A DNA stretch of 9,238 nt. Source: Thermoleophilaceae bacterium (GTDB taxonomy: Bacteria > Actinomycetota > Thermoleophilia > Solirubrobacterales > Thermoleophilaceae). The position numbers were made by a program, and so were the translations under genes. Of the stretch, positions 1-6,339 are shown piece by piece (position 1 is the stretch's first letter; the number at the start of each line of letters is the position of its first letter). The stretch lies in contig JACCSF010000416.1 in assembly GCA_013813135.1 (NCBI GenBank), positions 1 through 9,238 of the forward strand, in the 5' to 3' direction. The notes under the pieces are model-generated. The model made no database searches. It saw nothing but the letters and a program-made list of their open reading frames with translations, and was not told where the DNA came from.

Positions 1-966
1 GCCGAGGGGGAGCCGCTGCGTGCGACCTTCGAGCCCGAAGCGGTCCACACGCTGATCCGCACCTCTGGCACCACCGGCGCGGCCAAGGCGATCGAGCTCA
101 CCTACGCCAACCACGCCGCCAGCGCCCTCGCCTCCGCGGGGGCGCTGGGGACGGAGCCGGGCGACAGGTGGCTCTGCCCGCTCCCGCTGCACCACGTCGG
201 CGGCCTGAACGTCCTGATCCGCAGCGCAATCAACCGCACGACGGTCGTGCTCCACCGGCGCTTCGAGGCCGAGCGCGTGAGGGCGACGCTCGAGGCGGGC
301 GAGGTCACCCTCGCCTCGCTCGTGCCGACCATGCTGGCGCGCCTGCGCGCCGCCGGGCTGAGGCGGGCACCCGGGCTGCGGGCGATCGCCCTCGGCGGCG
401 GTCCGGCCCCCGCGGACCTGCTCGGCTGGGCGGCCGAGACCGGCATTCCGGTCGTGCCGGTATACGGGATGACGGAGACGTGCTCGCAGATCGTCGCGGG
501 CATCCCCGGCCGGCCGCTGGCCGGGGTGGAGCTCGCGATCGGCGCCGACGACGAGATCCTCGTGCGCGGGGCGATGGTGGCGCGGGGTGCCGTCGCCGCA
601 GACGGCTGGCTGCACACCGGGGACATCGGCAGGCTCGACGAGGACGGGCGGCTGCACGTGCTGGGCCGCCTCAAGGAGCTGATCGTCACCGGCGGGGAGA
701 ACGTGGCCCCGCTGGAGGTCGAGCAGGCGCTGCTTGCCCATCCGGCGGTTGTGGACGCCGGTGTGGCGGGACTACCGGATCCCGAGTGGGGCGAGGCGGT
801 GACCGCATTCGTGGTGCTGCGCGAGCCGGCCGGCGCCGACGAGCTGCAGGCGTGGTGCCGCGAGCGCCTGGCGGCGTTCAAGGTCCCGAAAGCGCTCCAC
901 GAGGTCGAGCTGCTGCCGCGCAACACAGGGGGCAAGCTGCTCCGGGATCGGCTGGCCCCGCCCTAG
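1..966 (+). CDS. menE: o-Succinylbenzoate-CoA ligase-like acyl-CoA synthetase (MenE), 3' part
   Basis: The gene is cut by the left window edge; 321 codons and a TAG stop are visible. It is an ANL-superfamily adenylate-forming enzyme. Seen in order: the phosphate-binding loop TSGTTG (61-78), the A5 motif YGMTET (463-480), the A7 motif with its ATP-ribose Asp in HTGD (613-624), the hinge motif GRLKELIVTGGENV (664-705), and the catalytic A10 Lys in NTGGK (Lys codon 934-936). All key residues are intact. The stretch after the P-loop (DRWLCPLPLHHVGGLN, then TTVVLHRRF) resembles MenE closely, more than acetyl- or long-chain acyl-CoA synthetases. MenE activates o-succinylbenzoate as its CoA thioester in cytoplasmic menaquinone synthesis. 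About 130-160 N-terminal residues should lie upstream. No other men gene is visible, so a different carboxylate substrate remains possible. ilvC follows after 34 bases. Confidence 0.8.
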   Translation, partial: AEGEPLRATFEPEAVHTLIRTSGTTGAAKAIELTYANHAASALASAGALGTEPGDRWLCPLPLHHVGGLNVLIRSAINRTTVVLHRRFEAERVRATLEAGEVTLASLVPTMLARLRAAGLRRAPGLRAIALGGGPAPADLLGWAAETGIPVVPVYGMTETCSQIVAGIPGRPLAGVELAIGADDEILVRGAMVARGAVAADGWLHTGDIGRLDEDGRLHVLGRLKELIVTGGENVAPLEVEQALLAHPAVVDAGVAGLPDPEWGEAVTAFVVLREPAGADELQAWCRERLAAFKVPKALHEVELLPRNTGGKLLRDRLAPP

Positions 967-985
967 CCGAAGCGCCGGCGATGAG

Positions 986-991
986 TATCTT
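986..991 (+). promoter_or_regulatory. Candidate -10 element of a leaderless ilvC promoter
   Basis: The hexamer TATCTT fits the actinobacterial -10 pattern TANNNT. Its last T lies 10 bases before the A of the ilvC ATG, which would put the transcript start about 0-4 bases before the start codon. The bases between hexamer and ATG are pyrimidine-rich (CCACCGCCC), so no Shine-Dalgarno sequence is available. No convincing -35 element is seen. That combination is expected for a leaderless mRNA; the promoter is an inference. Confidence 0.5.
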
Positions 992-1000
992 CCACCGCCC

Positions 1001-1990
1001 ATGATCTACGACAAGGACGCCGACCTCTCCAAGCTCGACGGGAAGACAGTCGCCATCCTCGGCTACGGCTCCCAGGGGCATGCCCACGCGCTCAACCTGA
1101 AGGACTCGGGCGTAGGAGTGGTCGTAGGGCTGCGCGACGGCTCCGCCTCCGCGGACAAGGCCCGCGCCGACGGCCTGCCCGTGGAGTCGGTGGCGGACGC
1201 CGCCAGCCAGGGCGACATCGTGATGGTGCTGCTGCCCGACGAGAAGCAGGCGGAGATCTGGGAGTCGGAGATCAGCGACGGCATCGCATCGGGCAACCTG
1301 CTGCTGTTCGCGCACGGCTTCTCGATCCACTTCGAGCAGATCGATCCCGGCCCCGAGGTGGACGTGGGCATGATCGCGCCCAAGGGCCCGGGCCACCTGG
1401 TGCGCCGGCAGTTTGTGGAGGGCAACGGCGTGCCCGGGCTGATCGCCGTACACCGCGACGCGAGCGGCACCGCGAAAGACCTCGTCCTGGCCTACGCCAA
1501 GGGCATCGGCTGCACTCGCGCCGGCGTGATCGAGACCAGCTTCAAGGACGAGACCGAGACCGACCTGTTCGGCGAGCAGGCCGTGCTCTGCGGTGGTGTC
1601 AGCGAGCTGGTGCGGGCGGGCTACGAGACGCTCGTGGACGCCGGCTACGACCCTCGCCTCGCCTACTTCGAGTGCCTCCACGAACTCAAGCTGATCGTGG
1701 ACCTCATGTACGAGAAGGGCATCACGGGGATGCGCTACTCGATCTCCAACACCGCCGAGTACGGCGATCTCACGCGAGGCAAGCGCATCATCGGCGAGCC
1801 GACGCGCGAGGCGATGAAGGCGATCCTGGGCGAGATCCAGTCCGGCGACTTCGCGCGCGAATGGATCGCCGAGAACAAGGCCGGGCAGGAGAACTTCCAG
1901 CGCATGCGCACCGAGCAGCTCGATCACCAGATCGAGCGCGAGGGCAAGGAGCTGCGCTCGATGATGGACTGGATCGACCAGGAGTTCTGA
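1001..1990 (+). CDS. ilvC: Ketol-acid reductoisomerase, class I (IlvC)
   Basis: This 329-residue protein has the usual length of a class I ketol-acid reductoisomerase. The enzyme isomerises and reduces 2-acetolactate or 2-aceto-2-hydroxybutyrate with NADPH and Mg2+, the second common step of valine, leucine and isoleucine synthesis. Visible motifs: the nucleotide-binding loop GYGSQGHAHA (residues 21-30); GLRDGSAS (43-50), whose Arg45, Ser48 and Ser50 are the pattern associated with NADPH rather than NADH; the AHGF segment with His106; and the metal ligands Asp189 and Glu193 (DLFGEQ), Glu225 and Glu229 (ECLHE), then Ser250 in SISNTAEYG. The active site looks complete. The ATG at 1001 fits the family N-terminus and has no Shine-Dalgarno sequence. 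Its stop overlaps the next gene's start as TGATG. The acetolactate synthase genes that often precede ilvC are not here; menE is. Confidence 0.97.
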   Translation: MIYDKDADLSKLDGKTVAILGYGSQGHAHALNLKDSGVGVVVGLRDGSASADKARADGLPVESVADAASQGDIVMVLLPDEKQAEIWESEISDGIASGNLLLFAHGFSIHFEQIDPGPEVDVGMIAPKGPGHLVRRQFVEGNGVPGLIAVHRDASGTAKDLVLAYAKGIGCTRAGVIETSFKDETETDLFGEQAVLCGGVSELVRAGYETLVDAGYDPRLAYFECLHELKLIVDLMYEKGITGMRYSISNTAEYGDLTRGKRIIGEPTREAMKAILGEIQSGDFAREWIAENKAGQENFQRMRTEQLDHQIEREGKELRSMMDWIDQEF

Positions 1991-3174
1991 TGACCAACCC
2001 CTATCTGAAGCAGTACCTGATGACCGCCGGCCCGACCCCGCTGCCCCCGGCGGTGTCCCAGGTGATGGCGGAGCCGATGCTCTACCACCGCGCGCCGGCC
2101 TTCATCGAGGTCTACGCGCGCGTGCTCGCGCGGCTCAAGCTGGTCTTCCAGACGGCCAACGAGGTGCAGGTCTTCTCCGCCTCCGGCAGCGGCGCGATGG
2201 AGTCGGCTGTAGCCAACCTGGTGCGCCCAAGCGAGCCGGCGCTGGTCGCGAGCTGCGGCAAGTTCGGCGAGCGCTGGGCCGAGCTGTGCGACGCGTACGG
2301 CGCCCAGACGATCCACTGGGAGACCGAGTGGGGGCGCAAGGTGGACTCCGGCGAGCTCGACCGCAAGCTCGGCGACCACGACGCGGTAGAGGTCGTCTTC
2401 ACGACGCTGTCCGAGACCTCCACGGGCGTTGTAAACGACATCCGGGAGCTGACCGAGGTCGCCCACCGCCACGGCGCCCTGATCGTCGTGGACGCCGTGT
2501 CGGCGATGGGGGCCGTGCCGCTGCCGCAGGACGAGTGGGGCGTGGACGTGGTGGTGTCCGGGTCGCAGAAGGCGCTGATGGCGCCGCCAGGCCTCGGCTT
2601 CGCGAGCGCGAACGAAGCGGCGCTCGAGCGTGCCGCCGCCGCGCCCGGCCGCCGCTTCTACTTCGACTGGGAGCGCACCGTCAAGGGACAGCGCAAGGAC
2701 CCGCCCGATAGCCCGTTCACCCCGGCCGTCGGCCTGGTCGGGGCCCTGGACGTCGCGCTCGGGCTGATCGCGGACGAGGGGCTCGAGGCCGTCTACGAGC
2801 GGCACCGTCTGCTTGGGCACGCTACGCGCGAGGCCGCGCGGGCGCTCGAGCTCGACACGCTGGGAGAGACAGACGAGAACGCCAACGTTGTAACCGCCAT
2901 AGCGCTGCCCGACTCGATCGACGGTACGAAGGTCCCGAAGCTGATGCGCGACCGCTTCGGGATCACGATCGCCGGCGGGCAGGGCCACCTGAAGGGCAAG
3001 ATCGCGCGCATCGCCCACTGCGGGTACTTCGGCGCCTTCGACATCGTCGTGACCGTGGCCGGACTCGAGATGACGCTGCGCGAGCTGGGGCACGAGCTGG
3101 AGCTCGGGGCGGGCGTCGCCGCGGCCCAGCGCGTGTTCCTCGAAGCGGGCGCGCCGGTTTCGTCGCCGGGCTGA
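1990..3174 (+). CDS. Class V PLP aminotransferase (serine-pyruvate/alanine-glyoxylate type), possible phosphoserine aminotransferase
   Basis: A 394-residue fold-type I, class V aminotransferase. The frame is open far upstream (from 1672), but the ATG at 1990 is chosen because it overlaps the ilvC stop (TGATG) and the product then begins normally, with the family motif MTAGPTPLP at residue 11. Visible features: the phosphate-binding segment SGSGAMES, Asp168 (VVDAVSAMG) for the pyridine nitrogen, the Schiff-base Lys194 (SGSQKALMAPPG), and Arg340 in KIARIAHCG, the family's substrate-carboxylate Arg. General family reactions are transamination of serine, alanine or glyoxylate. Its position one base before serA suggests it supplies the phosphohydroxypyruvate-to-phosphoserine step in place of a classical SerC; this is inference from context. 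A serine-glyoxylate or alanine-glyoxylate role remains possible. Confidence 0.88.
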   Translation: MTNPYLKQYLMTAGPTPLPPAVSQVMAEPMLYHRAPAFIEVYARVLARLKLVFQTANEVQVFSASGSGAMESAVANLVRPSEPALVASCGKFGERWAELCDAYGAQTIHWETEWGRKVDSGELDRKLGDHDAVEVVFTTLSETSTGVVNDIRELTEVAHRHGALIVVDAVSAMGAVPLPQDEWGVDVVVSGSQKALMAPPGLGFASANEAALERAAAAPGRRFYFDWERTVKGQRKDPPDSPFTPAVGLVGALDVALGLIADEGLEAVYERHRLLGHATREAARALELDTLGETDENANVVTAIALPDSIDGTKVPKLMRDRFGITIAGGQGHLKGKIARIAHCGYFGAFDIVVTVAGLEMTLRELGHELELGAGVAAAQRVFLEAGAPVSSPG

Positions 3175-3175
3175 C

Positions 3176-4771
3176 GTGAAGGTCCTCGTCAAGGAGAAGA
3201 TCGGCGACTCCGGCCTGCAGCTGCTGCACGACGCCGGCTTCGACGTCGAGCTCGGTGTTGACTGGGACGACAGGGAGCTGGCCCGGCGCATCGGCGAGTT
3301 CGACGGGATCTTGATCCGGTCCGCCACGCAGCTGACCGCCGAGCTGCTCGGGCGGGCCGACCGGCTCAAGGCCGTCGGGAGGGCCGGGGTGGGGGTGGAC
3401 AACGTCGACGTCGAGGCGGCCACGAAGCGCGGCGTCGTCGTGGCGAACGCCCCCCAGTCGAACGTGATCACCGCCGCCGAGCACACGCTCGCACTGCTGC
3501 TCGCGCTCGTGCGCAAGGTGCCGCAGGCGCACGGGTCGCTCACGGGCGGGGCGTGGGAGCGCTCGGCCTTCAGCGGTGTCGAGGTGTACGAGAAGACGCT
3601 GGGCGTGCTCGGGTTCGGCCGCATCGGCCAGCTGGTGGCTCAGCGTGCGCTGGGCTTCGGCATGCGGGTGATGGCCTTCGACGCCTACGTGGCGGAGGAG
3701 CGCTTCCGCGAGCTCGGCGTGGAGCGTGCCAGCAGCTCCGAGGAGCTGTACGCGCAGGCCGACTTCATCACCATCCACCTGCCGGTCACGCCCGAGACCG
3801 AGAACTGGCTCGACGCGGAGGCCTTCGCGAAGATGAAGGACGGCGTGCGCATCGTGAACGTCGCGCGCGGCAAGCTCGTCGTCGAGGACGACCTGCGCGA
3901 GGCGCTCGACTCGGGCAAGGTCGCCGGCGCCGCGCTCGACGTCTTCCGCGAGGAGCCGGTCACCGACAGCCCGCTGTTCGACTACCCCAACGTGGTCGTC
4001 ACGCCGCACCTGGGCGCCTCGACCGCCGAGGCCACCGACCGGGCCGGCTACCAGGCCGCCGAGCAGGTGGTGGCGGCGCTGACCGGGGGCGTGGTCACGA
4101 GCGCCGTGAACGTGCCGGCAATCGCCGCCGAGGACCTGGAAGCGCTCGGTCCCTTCCTGCCGCTGGCGGCCAACCTGGGCCGGATCGCCGTGGCGCTGGC
4201 GGAGGGCACGTCCGTGGACGAGCTCGAGACCGAGTACCGCGGTCGCATCGCCGAGCGCGACACGCGCCTGCTCACCGTGCAGACGCTCAAGGGTGCGCTC
4301 GCGGGGCACACGGAGGAGGAGGTCAACGACGTGAACGCGCCGGGGATCGCCGAGGAGCGCGGCATCGCGGTCTCGCAGACGAACAGCTCCCAGGCGCGCG
4401 ACTTCACCGACCTGGTCCGCGTCAGCGTCGTCAGCGGCGGCGTGCGGACACGGGTGGTCGGAACGACGCTCGGTCACCTCCATCACCCGCACCTGCTCGA
4501 GGCATGGGGCTCGCGCTTCAACGTGCAACTCGAGGAGCACCTCGCGATCTTCCGCTACGAGGACCGGCCGGGCATGCTCGGCCGCGTCGGCACGATGCTC
4601 GGCGAGGCCGGCATCAACATCGTCTCGGCCGCCGTCGGCCGGCGGCCCGAGGCCGAGGAGCACGGCGGCGCGGTGATGCTCGTGACCGCGGACTCACCCG
4701 TGCCGCAGGAGATCGTCGACCGCATCGTGGCGGGTGACGGCTTCGAGGCCGGGCGTACGATCAGCCTCTAG
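3176..4771 (+). CDS. serA: D-3-phosphoglycerate dehydrogenase, long form with ACT domain (SerA)
   Basis: A 531-residue protein of the long, Mycobacterium-like type. It oxidises 3-phosphoglycerate to 3-phosphohydroxypyruvate with NAD+, the first committed step of serine synthesis. Domains: a substrate domain split around the nucleotide-binding domain (GFGRIG at 146-151), an intervening regulatory (ASB-type) domain at about 315-450, and a C-terminal ACT domain from about 456 (IFRYEDRPGMLGRVG). The catalytic set is present: Arg231 in NVARGK, Glu260 in DVFREEP, and His278 in TPHLGAST. The ACT domain implies feedback by serine, as in known long SerA enzymes; the actual effector cannot be read here. 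The start is GTG, one base after the aminotransferase stop, with no clear Shine-Dalgarno sequence, so translation is probably coupled. The TAG stop shares CTAG with the convergent gene. Confidence 0.97.
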   Translation: MKVLVKEKIGDSGLQLLHDAGFDVELGVDWDDRELARRIGEFDGILIRSATQLTAELLGRADRLKAVGRAGVGVDNVDVEAATKRGVVVANAPQSNVITAAEHTLALLLALVRKVPQAHGSLTGGAWERSAFSGVEVYEKTLGVLGFGRIGQLVAQRALGFGMRVMAFDAYVAEERFRELGVERASSSEELYAQADFITIHLPVTPETENWLDAEAFAKMKDGVRIVNVARGKLVVEDDLREALDSGKVAGAALDVFREEPVTDSPLFDYPNVVVTPHLGASTAEATDRAGYQAAEQVVAALTGGVVTSAVNVPAIAAEDLEALGPFLPLAANLGRIAVALAEGTSVDELETEYRGRIAERDTRLLTVQTLKGALAGHTEEEVNDVNAPGIAEERGIAVSQTNSSQARDFTDLVRVSVVSGGVRTRVVGTTLGHLHHPHLLEAWGSRFNVQLEEHLAIFRYEDRPGMLGRVGTMLGEAGINIVSAAVGRRPEAEEHGGAVMLVTADSPVPQEIVDRIVAGDGFEAGRTISL

Positions 4772-6315
4772 GGGAGACCCGCCGGCGGCACGGGGACGGG
4801 GACCGGCACCTCGACCTGAGGCAGCGGGAGGTTGTCGGTCACGGGCGTCAGCACGGTCTCGACGTCCGGGAGGCCGGAGGGCAGCCCAGGCACAGACGAA
4901 ACCGCAACGCCGCCGCCGGCGCCCGATCCGGAGCCGGGCTGACCGCCGCTGCTACCGGGGGCATCCGTATCCGGAAGCGCGAGCGCCCGCGGCGCGGGAC
5001 CCTCGCTCGGAGCCGGTGTCGAGTTCCGGTCACCCGGGTCGGCCACGAGGCGCAGGTTTCGCTCGCCCGAGCCGCCACCGCCGCGGTCGCCCTGGCTCGG
5101 CGCATCCGCCTCGTCCGGGGAGCGGATCACCTGCGGGGCGAGCTGGCGGGTGGCGCCGGGGCGATCGGCATCGGCGCTGGTGGACGCAGCCGGGAGCGCC
5201 GATCCGCCGAGGCAGGCCCCGATCAGCGCGGCGCCGCCGACGCCGCAAGCCGTCTGCGCTAGCGGCGCCACGCTCGCCGCCACCCCTGACTGCACGCTGC
5301 CGAGACCGGAGATGAGGCGTTGCGGCGCCGCGGCGACCACGGTCGCCAATCCAACCGATCGCCGTGCGGCGTAGTAAGTCGCGAACGCGGCCACGGCGCC
5401 GGGGTCGAGCTGCGTGCCCGCCTCCCGCTGCAGCACCTCGAGCGCCTGCCGGTGGGTGCGCGGCCTGCGATAGGCGCGCGTCGAGGTGATGGCGTCGAAG
5501 GTGTCGGCCACCGCGATGACGCGCGCGCCCAGCGGGATGTCCTGGCCGGCCAGCTCATCCGGGTAGCCGGTGCCGTCCACGCGCTCGTGGTGGTGGCGGA
5601 CGATCCCCGTCAGCTCGGCGTCGCCGAGCTCGCCGACCATCACCGCTCCGTCGCCGGGATGGTGCTTGACCAGCGCGAACTCCTCGTCGGTCAGCTTGCC
5701 GGGCTTGGTCAGGATCGACCGCGGCACGTTGATCTTGCCCAGGTCGTGCACCAGCGCCGCGGCGCGGATCTTCTCCACCTCTGCGCGCGAGAGGCCTATC
5801 TCGCGAGCGACCCGCTCGGAGTGGCGCGCGACCCGCCTGCTGTGGCCGTGCGTGTAGGGGTCGCGCTGCTCGAGCAGGGTGCTCATGCGCTGCAGCGGGA
5901 CCGCCCGGTCCCCGTCGGCGGATCGGGCGCCCGCCAGCTGCCGGGCTGTGGCGTCCAGGCGCCGCTCGGCCAGCGCCCGCCGCATCCAGCCCCAGAGCAG
6001 GAGATCGCCGAAGACCAGGTCGCTCGACTGCCGGTGCCGCGTCCAGAGGGCGGCAAGGATGCGGGCGACGAGCATCGACAGGGCGACCGCCGCGAGCACA
6101 TGGAGGGCGCCGCCCAGCAGGCCGCGGGCGCCCAGCAGGCCGCGGGCGGGGGCGAGCTGCGAGACCGCCACCAGCGGGGCCACCGTGACCGCGAGCGTTA
6201 CTGCCAGCGAGAGCGGCAGGAAGCGGCCGAGGCGGACGCCGTCGGGCGCCCGTCCGAGGGCGACTTGTGACGGCATGCGCATTCTGTCGGTGTTCCCGCA
6301 CGGGCCGCTGACCAC
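4768..6315 (-). CDS. Membrane HD-GYP protein, predicted cyclic-di-GMP phosphodiesterase, with extra C-terminal membrane segment and low-complexity tail
   Basis: 515 residues if the GTG at 6315 is used; ATGs at 6282 and 6276 (residues 12 and 14) are equally plausible and none has a good ribosome site. Predicted layout: hydrophobic segments at about 32-50 and 67-90; HD-GYP domain at about 142-310; a third hydrophobic, Ala/Gly-rich segment at about 345-375 with Cys357 and Cys368; then about 140 residues rich in Gly, Ser, Pro and Asp, ending in a Pro-Val run. The HD-GYP metal and signature residues are intact: His190-Asp191 with Lys194 (HDLGK), His218-His219, His241-243 and Glu244, and DGTGYP at 247-252. 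An active phosphodiesterase hydrolysing cyclic di-GMP is therefore predicted at the inner membrane face. There is no GGDEF or sensor domain. It is the last gene of the CBS/MetB-like cluster, 24 bases downstream, and its stop overlaps that of serA. Confidence 0.88.
   Translation of the reverse strand: MVSGPCGNTDRMRMPSQVALGRAPDGVRLGRFLPLSLAVTLAVTVAPLVAVSQLAPARGLLGARGLLGGALHVLAAVALSMLVARILAALWTRHRQSSDLVFGDLLLWGWMRRALAERRLDATARQLAGARSADGDRAVPLQRMSTLLEQRDPYTHGHSRRVARHSERVAREIGLSRAEVEKIRAAALVHDLGKINVPRSILTKPGKLTDEEFALVKHHPGDGAVMVGELGDAELTGIVRHHHERVDGTGYPDELAGQDIPLGARVIAVADTFDAITSTRAYRRPRTHRQALEVLQREAGTQLDPGAVAAFATYYAARRSVGLATVVAAAPQRLISGLGSVQSGVAASVAPLAQTACGVGGAALIGACLGGSALPAASTSADADRPGATRQLAPQVIRSPDEADAPSQGDRGGGGSGERNLRLVADPGDRNSTPAPSEGPAPRALALPDTDAPGSSGGQPGSGSGAGGGVAVSSVPGLPSGLPDVETVLTPVTDNLPLPQVEVPVPVPVPPAGLP
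6112..6147. repeat. Perfect 18-bp tandem duplication inside the HD-GYP gene
   Basis: Two identical, adjacent 18-base units (6112-6129 and 6130-6147). Read on the - strand, each encodes Ala-Arg-Gly-Leu-Leu-Gly, giving ARGLLGARGLLG at residues 57-68, in the short loop between the two predicted N-terminal membrane segments. The duplication keeps the frame. Confidence 0.95.
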
Positions 6316-6333
6316 TCGCGCCCGGGCCCGTAC
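6298..6333 (-). other. Inverted repeat between the MetB-like gene and the HD-GYP gene
   Basis: On the - strand, arms GTACGGGCC (6333-6325) and GGCCCGTGC (6306-6298) can form a 9-bp stem with one G-T wobble and an 18-base loop. It starts 7 bases after the MetB-like stop. There is no following T-run, so it is not a standard intrinsic terminator. It could be an attenuator, an RNA-stabilising hairpin or chance in GC-rich DNA. The GTG start at 6315 would lie in the loop, whereas the ATG at 6282 lies beyond it. Confidence 0.35.
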
Positions 6334-6339
6334 ATTTGG

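Noticed and set aside
981..1004. A seven-codon ATG-led mini-ORF (MSIFHRP) ending in the ilvC start as ATGA, a possible leader peptide.
   Set aside because: It has one Ile and no Leu or Val, unlike branched-chain attenuator peptides, has no ribosome site, and contains the likely -10 element, so it is probably not transcribed from that promoter.
1672..1989. Upstream extension of the aminotransferase frame to 1672.
   Set aside because: It runs through the 3' end of ilvC in another frame, is Arg-rich and unlike the family. The ATG at 1990 overlapping the ilvC stop is the natural start.
2426..2894. The 8-mer CGTTGTAA occurs twice in the aminotransferase gene with the less common codons GTT and GTA.
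   Set aside because: Two copies of a short word in coding DNA are not significant, and GTA also appears in ilvC, so there is no clear sign of transfer.
1924..4663. Long antisense open frames opposite the aminotransferase and serA genes (1924-3624 and 2963-4663, - strand).
   Set aside because: They lie opposite genes with complete catalytic motifs. Their products are compositionally biased (His, Arg, Val, Asp) and show no domain, as expected for shadows in GC-rich DNA.
4779..4788. Perfect 10-bp palindrome CCGCCGGCGG near the convergent gene ends, a possible terminator.
   Set aside because: It has no loop and no T-run, and such GC palindromes are expected by chance in this composition.
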